64,000 bases of DNA from the NCBI RefSeq assembly GCF_020085105.1, contig NC_058047.1:18760501-18824500 (forward strand), in the 5' to 3' direction. Positions 1 to 18,359 of this stretch are shown here, in pieces. The DNA comes from Siniperca chuatsi. Its lineage: Eukaryota > Chordata > Actinopteri > Centrarchiformes > Sinipercidae. The notes below the pieces were generated by a model. The model was not told where the DNA came from, ran no database searches, and saw only the letters and a program-made list of their open reading frames with translations. A program made the position numbers and the translations under genes. Within the stretch, counting starts at the first letter, position 1. Every line of letters begins with the position of its first letter.

Positions 1-39
1 AGTGCTTGCTCTTTGTTGGAATTGTTGGATCTCTGTAAA

Positions 40-135
40 TAATATTATAAAGAGTACAGTCTAGACCTGCTCTATAGAAAAAGTGCAATGATAACTTCTG
101 TTATGAATTGGCGCTGTATAAATAAAAATAAATTT
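40..135 (+). repeat. L2-like LINE 3' tail fragment, copy 1
   Basis: This short stretch contains the motif series ATAAAGAGTAC, TCTAGACCTGCTCTATAG, AAGTGCAATGA, TAACTTCTGTTATGAATTGG and CGCTGTATAAATAAA. The same series recurs at 2338-2430 (minus), 54679-54799 (plus) and 60205-60325 (minus). Its last part matches the 3' end of the longer LINE at 28240-30652. It is therefore a 5'-truncated LINE tail. The L2/CR1 assignment is from memory of teleost repeats. Confidence 0.75.
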
Positions 136-2337
136 AAAACAAATTGAAGTAAATACACTCAACAGCTAGGGTGAGTGTTCACATGTACGTCTGAGGTTTT
201 TCGCTAATCTAAATTTAAGCTAACCGCTAGTTTATGGCTCTTTGATGAAACAAGTCTTGCCACTTATAAGACAGTTTTGGCAAGTCCACTCATGCAGTTG
301 TGACAGTGAATGGTGCAAGAAGAAACATTTTTAATACTAGAATGACTATAATCATCCCTCAAGTCATGTCACAATGTGAAATTTTACAATTGTGTCACAT
401 GCCAAGGTCTCATATCAGATCCAAGTTGTTGTTGTTCTATGTTTCATTCTGGAACGTGCACTTCCTCTTGTATCTTATAACACAAAAATGCAAATCTCTC
501 AGGTGTGAACATATTTAACATTTAACATTACAGTATGTGTATTAGTTCAGTAGGAATCTGGGCACAAGGCTTTTAGAGCATTAAACACTTACGTTCTTGG
601 CTTTTTGACCAAACATACATTCACATTTCTTCCATGATGCAAGGTCCCTATTCTGTGGAGGCTACGAGAGGCCTGGTCTGACAGTGATGACAGCATGATT
701 AATGCCCACCTCCCTTCCCACTCACACACTAACTTCACACAGCAGGTCTAAGTGGCTTGAAGAAAAGCTGAAGAAAGTTTCCTACAGGGCCAACCAAAAG
801 TAACAAGTGTTCATGTGAAGATAAGACAATGTTTGATAAGATACAGTTTGACATGGCAAGAATTCTGAACTCAGTATTCTACAGAGTTGGATACTGAGAA
901 AATATATAAAGTTTGGTTACTTTTATTATTTCAAAGGTTATGGTGTTTGGTATGGTATGGTTTAATTTACTGGTGTACCCACTATCCCTCAATCAGCCTT
1001 GTTTACTTCAGTTAGAGATTTCCTATACCATAGCTTTAATTATTCCATTATGCTTTATGATGTGTTCAAGGACATGCAGATGTCAGATATTTGAAATCCG
1101 GCTGCCGAAAAATCACTAACAAGATATCTTGCTGTAAAATCACATATAAGACAAGCAAAACGAGAGTATTTATATATATATATATATATATGAAGAGGTT
1201 AATGTGAATTTTGTTAAATTATGCATAGCTCTGCTTCAGTTAAAGATTTAATACAGTAGATGGCAGAATCATTTTCACCCCAGAGAAAGGGCAGATTCTG
1301 CACATGATTCTGACAACAAAATCTCACATTTGAATAGATGAAACATTTCCTCTACACCTTAACTGTGCTGCAAATATCGCACCTTGACATATCATCCACA
1401 CTATTAGTTATCAGTGGGAGTAAACAAAAACAAAAATGTCACGCTAGGTACATCACCAAAAACAAATTTACTCTAAAAACGTTGTGGCTGATTCATCCCT
1501 CAACAGTCAAAGTGAGTTGCTGAAGAGATGCAGTGATGTGAAGGAGCTCCTTCTGAAACCACCTTTGTTCACATCACCACCTTCATTAATCTTCCATAGG
1601 CGTATAAAGGAGCCTGTGTGGAGAATGAAGAGGTTGTTTGAATCCAATGCATGCCAGAGGCCAAATGGTAAATCAGAGTAAGAGGAAACTCAGGTTGGCA
1701 CGCCGATTCAATGCCAGTCACTGCCAATACAAGCTATCAGGCCACATAGACAAGCTCCTGACAAACTGCTCCATACTGCCAGAGAGTATCTCTGGACTGC
1801 CAAGTCTTATGGCAAACTGAGGATAGCTTAATGGAAACCACGGATTAAAACTGCACCTCTGTGTTTTTCTTTCTCCATTTATATATTTTATGTGATCATG
1901 ATATATGAAATCCCATATAATTTAGCTCATGTGTCAGCAACACACCTTTTAGAACCATCCAAAGCTCACATATGTAAAAAGTTTGTTCAATGTTTTTATC
2001 GTGGGAAAAAGGTGTTTTCCTTGTGTTTTACAACCATGTCATTAATTATGTTACAAAGTTAGCATTTTTTCTCTTGATATTTTTACATAATCTATTAATA
2101 ATTTATGTCACAATTCATGTTACGCACTCTTACTTTGTAATTCATCATATTGGTTTCCAAAATCACTTAAAATGTCAGGTACCTCAGTTTGCCATGAAGT
2201 ACTGAAATAGTGAAACGTTTATTGCTCATCTGTACCAATGCAAACATAGTCTTGTAATGTAATGTATTCTAACGTAAGAAAAGTGTAGTTGCCTCATTTT
2301 AATTTATCATTCATACTATGGGGAAATTATAATCTCA
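136..2337. other. Non-coding region downstream of lpxn
   Basis: I see no exon-like open frame with splice sites here. The stretch holds one unit of a diverged direct repeat (about 1060-1270) with an internal TA microsatellite, and otherwise AT-rich sequence. The TTTATT at 2218-2223 reads AATAAA on the minus strand and could be the lpxn polyadenylation signal, about 320 bases past its stop codon. Confidence 0.4.
1060..1270 (+). repeat. Diverged direct repeat, unit A (partner at 3165-3360)
   Basis: The run from GTGTTCAAGGACATGC through ATATCTTGCTG, ACATATAAGACAAGCAAAA and TAATGTGAATTTT has a recognisable diverged partner about 2.1 kb to the right. The partner reads GTGTCAAGGACATGC, AGCTATCTTGCTG, ACACATAAGATGAGCAAAA and CATGTGAATTTTAT. 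Unit A is interrupted by a (TA)n run at about 1172-1191 that the partner lacks. No coding potential is visible and the class of repeat is unknown to me. Confidence 0.5.
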
Positions 2338-2430
2338 ACAATTCAATTGAATTCAGTTCAGTTTTATTTATATAGAGCCAATTCATAACAGAAGTTATCT
2401 CATTGCACTTTTCCTATAGAGCAGGTCTAA
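2338..2430 (-). repeat. L2-like LINE 3' tail fragment, copy 2
   Basis: This is the reverse-complement copy of the tail at 40-135. It carries AATTCAGTTCAGTTTTATTT at its left end, then TCATAACAGAAGTTATCTCA and TGCACTTTTCCTATAGAGCA. The AATTCAATTGAATTC at the left end is the variable simple tail typical of this LINE group. It lies in the 3' flank of lpxn, about 110 bases beyond the stop codon. Confidence 0.75.
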
Positions 2431-2543
2431 AAAATCCCACCATGAGCAAGAATTTGGCGACAGTGACAAGAAACTTCATTTGACAGTGACGCGGTATTTG
2501 ATTGTTTTCTGTTGCATTATTTGTACGTTATGTACTGTATGTC

Positions 2544-5500
2544 TCACACAAAGAGTTTGTCAAAGCAAGCCAAGCAGTATGGCTTCCCTTTCTCCTCCTT
2601 GAAGATTCCCTGGGTGAGCTGCCGCAGACAGAAGGCACACACAAAGTGCTCAGGGTGAAACTTGCGATTGAGAGCAGAGATGCAGCGGCCTGTGATGGGC
2701 TCACCACAGCCACCGCACAGAGTGCCCTGCCGGGAGTGGAAATGCACGGCACAGAGGGGTCGACCATCCAACTCCATGAAACAGCCATTAGTGAAGGGCT
2801 TCAGACAGTCCTGGATATAAGAACAGAAGAGAAACGGGAAAAGTGATGTGGGAAAAGACGGAAGGGAGGATAAAGAGAGACAGAAAAAAGGTTAGAGATG
2901 GTCAAATGAGGAAGAAGGATAATAGTGTAAAATCTGGATAAGAATGTTTGCTTTTGAAGGACCAGACCAGTGATATTTCATGAATTAGCCCAATGTATAC
3001 AAATATTACTGCTGATCCTTTTCCAAAGCATACCATAGCTTAAGTACTTTATGAAAAGTAAACTTTTTGGAATGAGTAATCAATGAACAAAGTATTTTCT
3101 AAATTAGATTATCAAAATATGGAAATATAGGCGCAAGCAGGTACTATTTCCAAAACTTGACCCTTCATGGTGTGTCAAGGACATGCTTACATTAGATATT
3201 TGAAGGTCAGCTGCAGAAAAAGCATTCTCAAGCTATCTTGCTGCTAAATCAAACACATAAGATGAGCAAAAAGGGAATATGGATGCCATGAAAAGGATCA
3301 TGTGAATTTTATAGCTTCATGCATTCAGTGGCTGCTGTTTGGCAGATGACTCTGAAATGTTGGATGCCAGAGTTCCCTTGGTTGACTAATAAGGGAAACT
3401 TTGAATGTCATTTCTTATAAATTAGACCCTGCTCACAAATGTATTACCATGCAATGATAATGTAACTTTTACAAAATGTGAAGTTAATGTTCACTGTGAT
3501 GGATTAACTCTAGCATAAATTTAAAATCTCTGTAATTTGATAATCTGCAGAAACTAATGAAAACCAAAGGCTATCTGGAAGGTATCTGTAACTCTGTGGT
3601 AAGCCCTGCAAAATGGTCAGCTGTAAGTATAGCTACATAATCTGCAAAATCACTGACAAGGACTTTTGATATGTTATGAAGAGAAAGCTAAATCTGTGAA
3701 AGCTGTGTTCTGTTAACCCATTAGCAAAACAAAAAATCTACAGCTATGCTATAAGCTCTATGAGGCTGTACTTGAGATAAATACTCATATCAGCGTGCTA
3801 ACATGCTTACAGTGATAATGCTAGCATGTTGATGTTTAGCAGGTATAATGTTCACTGTGTTCACAGTGTTGGTTTAACATGAAAACATTTGAAAATTAGC
3901 ACTAAACGAACAGTGCAGCTGAGGTTGATGGGAATGCCATGAGTTTTTCAGGTATTTAGCCATAAACCAAAGAGTTGGACAAAATTAAATGATGGCCCTA
4001 GATGAAAAGTCAAGAGATCAAAGTTATTACAATCCATCCTCTGGGGACCATGAATGTCTGTACAATATTTTATGGCAATCCATCTAATAGTTGTTGAGAT
4101 ATTTCTTACTGGACCAAAGTGGTGGACCAACTAACTGACCGACATTGCCATCTCTAAAGCCATGCCGCTAACATGGCTAGAAAACTGTACCATCTGCGTC
4201 GGGTGGTTTGTAGCCTCTGTGTCATCCGTTACTATCATGGAACGTACAACTTGTCAGCTATTATCCCTTACTTAGAACATAAACTAAATGGGCAGAAAGA
4301 ACGCTGTTAGACAGTAATCAGGTTAATCGTTTACATGGTACAATTTTTCTTTTGATCGGTTTATGAAAAGGGTTTAACCTACCCCTCTGCAACCGATTGA
4401 AATTTCAGTCGGTTTGGACCTGTTTATTCAGATTGAGGTGTCTTTATGGAGCATTTTTATTCAGTTTGGGCTTTTAAACTGATTATAATCGGAATATAAG
4501 GCGCACATGTGGCTAGCGACTAAGCTTCCAGAGGAACCTGAACTTTTGGGGGGTATGTATTTTTGTAGCAACATTTCATGGTTTGGAAATCTCTCTACTG
4601 TTAACAAGACCTGCAGCACAGCATAGTGAGATTGGCCAGAAAGACCAAAGTTGCCAAATTTGATGAACTACCTTATTTATTTTTAGCAGGAGGTTGATTA
4701 AAAAGGCTTGGCCACTTTTGAGTGTCCACTTCATCCTCTTAATGGAGTGTTTGGCCTCCTGCCCTCTGGAGTTAGATTTAGGTTACCATGGGCCAGGAAA
4801 AATTCTGACCTTGCTGATAATGACTGCTCCATATAAAACAATGTTTAGGTTCTGTCCTAATGGTGAGTTGCTTTGTGATGGTGAAGATATAACTGCAGTA
4901 ATGATTAGGATAGGTAGTCATAGTCGGATGTATTTCATGTTTTATGTGATGTTGTCAATCTTAATTGTATTTATGTAATTTTGAGAGTTAGGTTTTGAGA
5001 GCAATGCATTTTATGTATTTCATGTTCAAGTATATTTTTAGTCAAGAATCATTTTCTTTAGGGACCATAAAATATGAAAAGTTGAAGCTGCTACCTTATG
5101 TCAGAACGTCTCAACTGAGAGCATTTTATGTTTAACAATTGCTCATAGCTGAGTAAAGCAGAAGTAGAGCTGCACACTGAACCGTTTTTGACCAGATGCT
5201 GCATACAGAAGTAGGTTTGAAGAGAATGTAAAAGATACCCACACTGAGGAATATGGTTTCCTTGATTTATTTGCATCATTTCAACCGCAGTGTATTCATC
5301 AGGCATAAGGTTTTCATCAGCCTTGTGGTCAAAATGTTGCAAATAAAGCAAATGTGTGGGTATCTTTCTCATTTATTCCCGGGCTTGTGTGTGAGCCAAA
5401 GCCGTGTGTGTGGTCTGAGGTAAGAGGCTCACTGCGCAGACGAAGCACTCTGGATGCCAGGTGCCATTGGCTGCAGTCAGGTAGTTCTCCCTCACTGACT

Positions 5501-8500
5501 CCCCACAGCCTGAGCACTTGGGAGCAAAGAGGTGGTAGAAGTCCCTGCAACAATATGGCTTCCCGTCCTTTTCTAGGAAACCTGGGACAGGTATAAGACA
5601 TATAAGATTAATTCGGAGTGATAATAGATACAATTATTTCCAGCTGTTTGCTGAAGTTGTGGTTTCCAGTGAAGAGAAATTAATGCACAAGCCTCTCACC
5701 TTCAGGTCCAAACCGTCCTCCACAATGTGTACAGAAGAAGTGCTCGGGGTGCCAGGTCTGGTCCAGAGCTGTCAGGATGTTCTGGTAAAGCAGCCAGACA
5801 TAGAAATATTACATCATGCTTTTACTTCCCTTAAGGATTAGTAAGGTCTGTCTCATCTCACATGTTCAGATGTCAGGAAGCACAAAAATGAGGATCGTGA
5901 ACCACATAAAATGAATCATGGGAGAAGTTGCATTAGTTTCTGATAGATGACTTTGGTCTTCAGCATAAGCCCAGACTGCAGAATCCCAATATGGTTTTGT
6001 ACTTTATTTATTAACATGACATGTGGGATACGTCTAGAAAAATTAACTACATACATTTGTATGTCATCGTGCAATCTTCAAAAGATTATTGCGTAAATAA
6101 ATGGATGTGATATCTGACAGAACCAATTAGAGTATGAATCAGGAAACAAAGGCAACTGTGTGTTTTAATTATATGAAAGGAGTTCTGAATAGTTAGAAAA
6201 ATGATCTATTTTTACATCATCAACACAGTAAACAAAAAAGAAGACTTCGCTTTCTCACCTGCACAATGGGTCCCTTGCAATAAGCACAACGAGGAGAGAA
6301 GAGCTGATGGTAGTCTTTGTCACAGTATGGCCGCCCCTCTCTCTCAAAGAAGCCTGTGGTGCTCAACTCTGTCTTACATACCACACACACAAAGTGTTCA
6401 GGGTGCCACACTTCACCCAGCGCTGTGATCATCTACAGAACGGGAGGGGGGGGGGATGAAGTGCAAGGAGAACAAGAAAAGGTTTTTGTCAGATTGTTTG
6501 AATTTCCACAACTTTTTTTTGTCCTGTGGGTTCAGATGTGTATGTAGAATGCTTGCCCATTTGTTTATGTGACTTATTGCACCTTTCCCACAATGCATTT
6601 GTTGCAGGAAGCACAGTGGCCCTTGTTAATGGTGCGTACGCCAATCTTCTCCAAGTCAGAGCTCAGCCCTCCCAGCAGGTCATCTATAGTGTCTGTTTTC
6701 TTGCTCGTGGTCGAGGCCTTTGCATCTGAACCTGCTGTGCTGCTCTCCTTGTTCTCCTGTCGCCCACCTTCTGTTTTGCTTTTCACAGACTTCTTTTGTG
6801 TAAGTGGTGGTGGGGTCGTTGAAGACACTGGATCCTAAATGATGATACAAATAAGCACAAGAATCTATTGGTTTTAGCTATATATTTGATAAATGTATTT
6901 TTTTAAGGTCAGTGCTCAACAATGCTCCTATACAGAAATTCTATTACTTGAGGCTGCAATGTTGACAGCAGTACAATGCTGCCCTCTGTTGTTAAACCTG
7001 GTTACTTTCACTCATGTTTGGAAAATTTCTTAACTGCACATCCACTGTTCTCTCTTACCATATTCATCACCAGTTTATGGGGACTAAAAAACAACAACTA
7101 TAGTATTAACAGAGTATTTGCTGTGAATTATTCTTTAACATGCCGAAATAGACACTGTACTGACGTCTTCTCCCAGACCCATTAGATCCTGCAAGATGGA
7201 GTCCAGCTCCTTAGTGGGTGAGCTGGGGTGAGCGGAAACTGCTACAGGAGCTGGCAGATCACTAAAACCCAGAGAGGAGCAAATTAGAAAGCAGCATAAT
7301 ATCTCAACTTCTCAACAAATTAACCTCCAAGAACACTAACTACCCCATGATTACTGTACAAATTCATATTGAGGGAAAACCCCAACCTTTTAACAATAAT
7401 GTAATGTGGAGTTATGAACTGTAGGAAAACCCAGAAAACAGTACTAATAATACAAATACACACAGAAGCTGTACAGAGATTGGCATAGGGGAATACTTAT
7501 GATCTGATGTCATTTGCAATATTTCTGGACTTGAGATGTGTCAAATATCTGGGAGAAAATATTTCTGGCAGTTCCTAAGTCAATAAGATCGTTGTCTACA
7601 TTAAGATGCTTTAAAAGTGGAAGACCTAATAATTATAACATACTGTGCAATGAATTTCAAGTAATTTCCTGTTTCCTCTAAACAGTTTACACAATGATAA
7701 TGTGAAACAGGGGTCAACAGGATCCTCAAGCTTATGCTTCACCTGTAGACATTTGAGTTGACTGCACTTTTTCCTTTCTTGGTAAGTCCAACACAAACTG
7801 CACCTGGCACCTGCGGACACGCAACCAAAATATACTGGAGTCAGATTACAAGTTAATATGATCATATGATTTGGTGAAAAACATTTTGTTAAAGTCCCCC
7901 TCCGCTCTAAAATATGTTTTTCTTCTTGTTCCTACAGTTAGATGTTTGAGCTTCACAGTGCAGAATGATGAGTGTGACACTAGAAGGCTGTTTTTCACAT
8001 TCATCTGCTAAAAGGGGAATGTTTTTCTGTGTCATTGAAAATCTGGGTTTTTAAGTTTCTAAGTGCAGATGTTATCTTGTCAGCTGGCTAACAAAAAAAT
8101 TAATTTCAGGTTTGACTACAACTGAAATAAGTGATAATTAAGAAAGTTATGGTATAGTGTAAGTTTGTAATCTGTGTGGTTTTGTCTTCACCTCGCCATC
8201 AGCTGGATCATTGCTCCTCCTGTTCTCATCGACACTCTCTGAACCCGCTGAATTCAGGGCCAGCTCCTCCAACAGCAAATCTGTGGCAGGACACAGGCCA
8301 TAAATCTTCTAAACACACATATAAACATAAATACATATGCAAGCCTGCACACATGTAAAATATTCACACAAAACAACCACTAAAACACACTGATTGTACT
8401 TTCGGAGTGTTTAAACCAGAGGTGTTTGTACTTGAAATATTTCCTCTACAGATGTACAGATCAAGGTGCTTGCGGAGCAGTTTGAGGTTGCTTCATGCAA

Positions 8501-9332
8501 GTCAGCTTCCTCAGGAAGTGATGGCAGACATGTTGCAGAAGTGAAACTCAGAATAATGTTGCAAGACTCTGGTGACAAATATTACACAAAATTCAACTCT
8601 CTCCTCCACACAATGTATTCTTAGAAAATGGGATGAACTTGTATGAACAAAGCCTCTGTGGGGAGGTAAACAACATGGCTGTTGAAAAGAAAAGAATAAA
8701 TCTTCAGCTTGTAGCATTGTTGTCTATTTTTGTTGTCTATCTATATTTTTTTATATCTCAGAAAAATCTGCACATCCTCTCATTTAGTTTTAGAACAGTG
8801 AAATTGAATCAAATTGTTGTATTTTTTGCGAGACATTGGATGTTTTGATGATCAGTGAAGCCCAATATTTTCTTTCATTCTATTTGTTTATTTTACCATG
8901 ATACTCTGTTGAGATTGTAATATCTCTTTTTGACAGAGTCCTAGCTCAAATAGCAGCATAGTTTACAAACAATACACAGCATCATTGAAATTACAGTGCA
9001 AAACAAAACTAAGACACAGTCACAACACTGTGTTTAAAAAAGGAGTTATTCAAATAATTACATGCTGAACTGCATTTAAAAGTGCCATATATAGTGTACT
9101 TGTATACTGTACTGTGAGTCACAGAATACGTACTGTAAAGCATGATCTTATTTTATGATTGATTCTTCTTTTCACTTCTATTGTCTACATCAATTTTAAA
9201 TCATTGCACCTTGCTCTGAATGTTTTAGAATTACAGTAATCATTCCATATCTAACAATCAATCCACTGAACAATCTGAGGACGATCAACAGTGTAAAACA
9301 TGACAGACAGTTGTCTTACCGAGCTCTTCCAT
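2544..9332 (-). CDS. lpxn: Leupaxin-like LIM-domain focal adhesion adaptor
   Basis: A complete nine-exon model joins in frame: 9332-9320, 8280-8192, 7810-7743, 7261-7165, 6834-6583, 6432-6259, 5781-5700, 5581-5433 and 2810-2544. It gives about 396 residues; human leupaxin is 386. The N-terminus [15 protein letters not shown] is a leucine-rich LD motif of the paxillin family, and [15 protein letters not shown] and [17 protein letters not shown] are further LD motifs. Four LIM zinc-binding domains follow, with [30 protein letters not shown] and [15 protein letters not shown] as their starts. The protein ends [21 protein letters not shown] and PITGRCISA fit leupaxin better than Hic-5 or paxillin. 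Family members bind FAK/PYK2 at adhesions and can shuttle to the nucleus. Exon 3 was placed at acceptor 7810/7811 because only that choice keeps frame and gives NVYS as in human leupaxin. Paralogue naming is the main doubt. Confidence 0.87.
3165..3360 (+). repeat. Diverged direct repeat, unit B (partner at 1060-1270)
   Basis: This is the second unit of the diverged repeat, lying inside the last intron of lpxn. It shares the ordered blocks CAAGGACATGC, AGATATTTGAA, GCTGC, TATCTTGCTG, AGCAAAA and TGTGAATTTTAT with unit A. Unit A lies outside the lpxn coding region, so this may be a local duplication or two insertions of an unrecognised element. Confidence 0.5.
3750..4145 (+). repeat. Teleost interspersed repeat (GCTAACATGC family), copy 1
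   Basis: Diagnostic blocks are CGTGCTAACATGCTTACA, GTTTAGCAGGTATAATGTTC, TTAGCACTAAACGAACAG, GGGAATGCCATGAGTTTT, GGACCATGAATGTCTGTAC and GGCAATCCATCTAATAGTTG, ending at CCAAAGTGGTGGACCAACT. The same blocks occur at 38275-38530 (minus) and 56095-56500 (plus). I know this sequence as an abundant fish repeat but cannot give its class. It sits in the last lpxn intron. Confidence 0.65.
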
Positions 9333-9585
9333 GCTGTCTCCTGCTCTCACTACTTGAGTGTGAGTGTGTGTTTTTTGCAGCTGGTTAGTTACTAAGGTAA
9401 CCAGCCCAATATCTCATCTGGTCAAAACCGTCACTTCCTCTGACTAAGGTTTGTTTTCCATAGTTAGTATGAGCTGTTGCTGTTTCCTAGTTGTGTGATG
9501 AAGACGAAGAGGAAACCAAGAGCAGTTTCTGAACAGCGTAGGTGAGATAACAACTGACTTTTGTGAGTTTGTGATTCCTGCATTC

Positions 9586-10256
9586 AAAACCTTACTTAAG
9601 TGAAAGTATGTAAGTATCAGCAAATCAGCAAAATCTACTTAAAGTATCACAAGTAAAAGTACTCATTCTGCAAAAAAATTGTCCCTGTCATATCTGATGT
9701 TTCTGGATTAGTATTACTGCTGTGTATGTTGCATTTTATTGCTGCAGATGTTTAAGGTTGTGCTAATTTTAACTATATACAGTTGGTTAGTTTAATTTAC
9801 AGCAATGTATCATATTCTTTAAGATCATGTTTGTAGCATCCTGTGAGAACCATGTATCTCTAAAAAGTCAACTTTTCATGAGCTCAGAAACACAGCCGTG
9901 TTTTCAGCTTTGTGACGATGCATTTTCCAGCTGATCCAAGGGGAGATTTAAATAGTTTATTTATCTTAAGAAGTAGGAGCATTTTCTTAACCCATAAAGG
10001 AACACTTAATCCTTCAGTTCATCTGAATCATTCACATTCAAAATCATCAATTTTGGAGACACAGTGGATACATTCAGTGGACAGGAAGGGTATGAAAAAT
10101 TGTAAGCTGAAAAGTAGTAACTACAGCTGTCAGACAAATGTAGTGTTTGCCTCTGAGATGTTGTGGAGTAGAAGTATAAAGTAGTATAAAATGGAAATAC
10201 TTCAGTACAGTACAAGTACCTCAAATTTGTACTTAGTTACATTCCACCACTGATGA
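9586..10256 (-). mobile_element. Non-autonomous hAT-like DNA element, copy 1
   Basis: The right end reads GTAGAAGTATAAAGTAG, TACAAGTACCTCAAATTTGT and ACTTAGTTACATTCCACCAC; the left end reads AAGTATCACAAGTAAAAGTA followed by CTCATTCTGCA. These arms, rich in ACTTAAGTA-like words, are typical of a very common teleost non-autonomous element that ends CCACCACTG. A related copy is at about 42165-42610. No transposase frame is present. The hAT assignment is from memory. Confidence 0.6.
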
Positions 10257-11324
10257 CAGTATGTTAATCTACCCATAGTATTGGAAACATGATCTCCACT
10301 TCAGATGACTGTAAGTGTTTGTAAGGCAAGGTATTTATTTGTATATTTTAAAACATATTGGCAATTCAGGGTGCTTTACATAAGCCAAAGAAATGCATTT
10401 AAAAACACAATGAAGTTGAAAACAATTTAAGCAGTGTGGAGATTTAACATTTCCAGGTAGGTTCAACTGTAATATGAGTGTATACAGTAATTAATCAATT
10501 ATATGATCTAAAGTCTAGTAAGAACATTTTAACAGTACATGCTGGTAGGTCATGTAGCACAAACCCCATTTACAAAAGCAGATAAACCATGAGAGAAATA
10601 GTGTTTACATTATTTGTTTGATGAAACCAGAAACAATCAGGACAATGCTTCACATGATGTCCCTTGTAATATTGCACTGGTGTTCACATATTGGGCTGAA
10701 TGTGAGTCTTAGCCACAGCGCCATGCATTGCAACCAGCATTATATTAAAGCAGAATTATAAAAACTGTCACAACATGAAGTTCCTGATACCGTGGTCACC
10801 TGCCATGTAGCTGCCTTGGCTTTTACTCCAGGGTTCCTAAATAGCTCCTAACTTTGTCATACTGGTGACCTCAACAAAGACACATAAGGGACCACAGACC
10901 CTCATTTCTCAAGGCAACACAGACGTTTGAGAGTTTTTTTAGACAGATTCTGACAGTTTCTATTTTCATTTAGTCAGTGACTACACTGACTAAATGTGAC
11001 TTTAGTGACTACACTACATACTACGTTTGTATTTAAAAAAATTGTTTCATATTATATCATACAAATTAAAGTGAAGTATACTGTATGTGTCTATACAGAG
11101 TTGTGTAATTATTTATTAACTATACTATTTCATTAGTAGGGTGTTATTTTTGTTTTTCCAAAGATCTGTTAGCGACAGGGGATAAACAGTTACAGGTCCA
11201 AAGGGCTTTATTCAAATATTTAAAAGAAACATGTATAATATCTATCTATAAAGTGTTAATTTATTTATTTTGTTGTTGTTGTTGTTGTTGTTTTCCCCGT
11301 TTGTTAGTTTTGGTTCAAGTCATA

Positions 11325-11412
11325 ATGTAACACAATCCGATACAGCAGGTGGCGGCATGCACCTTTAACGTTGGTTTGGAGCCCGCCAGTAAATCAAAGA
11401 AGAAGAAGAACA
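11325..11412 (+). repeat. Teleost GGTGGCGG...AAGAAGAAG repeat fragment
   Basis: The words GCAGGTGGCGGCATGCACCT, TTAACGTTGGTTTGGAG, CCGCCAGTAAA and AAGAAGAAGAAG match a short repeat seen very often in fish genomes, usually ending in a run of AAG. It lies directly before the probable scyl3 transcription start. I have no class for it. Confidence 0.45.
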
Positions 11413-11429
11413 CCGTCCCCTGCTCTGTG

Positions 11430-11735
11430 GTTTCGTCTTTTACCGGAAGAGTACGTGTTTACAGCGCAGCTTTCGCTTCACCTTAGCATTGCTGAATTGA
11501 CAAGAAGTGACTAGGAATTTATCTTGTGCTTTTGTAACTAACAGTTTGAAAGTTGTGTAAAATCACTAATTTTTCGTCACGTCGCGGTTAGCATGATTGT
11601 TTGGAGGCGGAGGTGGTGCCGACAAGCATAGCAATGACAAGCTGGCTAACGTAGCGCCTAGGTTAGCCAGCTAGGCAACTAACAACACTAGTTAACTTCT
11701 CACATAGCAGCGGTACTTCCAATACAGTGAAACAG
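11430..11735 (+). promoter_or_regulatory. scyl3: scyl3 promoter and 5' non-coding exon
   Basis: TACCGGAAGAGT at about 11437-11448 is a strong ETS-type core (ACCGGAAG), common at TATA-less housekeeping promoters. A 5' untranslated exon probably ends at GAAACAG|GTATC (11735/11736). It would join the acceptor TTGCCACAG at 11814, 29 bases before the start codon. The exact transcription start cannot be read from sequence. Confidence 0.45.
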
Positions 11736-11843
11736 GTATCAGTATGTCAACTTCACTCTGTAACAAGCCTTTATATTTGCATGTTTAATGACTGGCAATC
11801 TTGCATTGCCACAGGCAATCCAGGTCCAGGAACAAGCGTGGTC

Positions 11844-17395
<5,552 letters not shown>

Positions 17396-18121
17396 TGACA
17401 TTTGATCTGTCTGCTTCATCTGAAGCAAGACTTGACCACTGGAAAACTCAAATCCTCACGATGCACCACCTCTGGAAGCACCATTTCAGACAGCCTGTAA
17501 GCTGAAAATTGCTCCAGTTCTCATTTAACAGCATGATGCAGGAAGAATAATAATGGGTTGAGGCTTTTTATACACTATTCTGTTGGTTTCCAGACATTAT
17601 CATTCTGTTCATTAAGATAACTTTCTGTTGAACTGGAAGGGTTGGAAGCTTATGAGATGGTGCTGGACTTGGGATTAAGCCATTCCTAATTGTTTGCCAA
17701 GTGATACTAGTCATCTCCAGATGAATGAGGATCTTAATCAGAGGTGAATGTCATCCAGTTTATCTGCTTCTCTAAATATATTGTTATTTTTAAATGTGCC
17801 AACTTCACTACTGGTGTCAAGGCGCAAAACACATCTTGTCCAGAATGTGTCAGGTTGGATTTACAGGCTTGCACTTTGAATGAATGTGAAATAGAAATTA
17901 CATAATTTATTAGTAGCTTTTTGGTTGCTGGTGAAGTAAAGATTTTACTGTATCAAATATGACCCTGTTCTGTTTTAAAAAACGTTTGTTAGATTTACCT
18001 TTTATTAAGTAATCGCAATTGTTTAGGGCTACTGACAGCAGCAATTTACTTGGACTTTCATAAAATAAGCTGACAGAAAAAGCAGATATGGGTACTCAAT
18101 ACAGGAATTTCTCACAATTTT

Positions 18122-18203
18122 AATAAACCAAAACAAGACTCCTGTTTGACTTAGTTCTAAATAAAAACAAATGAACAATGATTTGTATTCAAACAAGTTT
18201 AAT
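18122..18203. terminator. Convergent polyadenylation region of scyl3 and firrm
   Basis: On the plus strand AATAAA occurs at 18122-18127 and 18160-18165, about 730-770 bases past the scyl3 stop. On the minus strand ATTAAA (TTTAAT at 18198-18203) lies about 160 bases past the firrm stop. The two 3' untranslated regions therefore end within about 100 bases of each other and may overlap. Confidence 0.55.
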
Positions 18204-18359
18204 AAACAATAACATCATTCAAGACTGACCACGGACAGGTTTAAAAAAAACATTTCAGCAGCAGCAAAGAGTATACAGACTTTTACAGGGCCAAACTGTA
18301 AATTAAATATTTTTTTCTATACATGACGTAAATAATCTGGGGCTAGAAAACTGGAGCAC

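Larger units (their letters stand above)
9333..11430. other. Intergenic region between lpxn and scyl3
   Basis: The two genes are divergent, with start codons about 2.5 kb apart. The interval holds an hAT-like repeat (about 9586-10256), a (GTT)n tract near 11272-11294 and a repeat fragment just before scyl3. I see no further exon. An lpxn promoter should lie just right of 9332, but no TATA box or clear element decides its position. Confidence 0.4.

Noticed and set aside
2502-2846. 114-residue plus-strand open frame
   Set aside because: It is the antisense shadow of the last lpxn exon.
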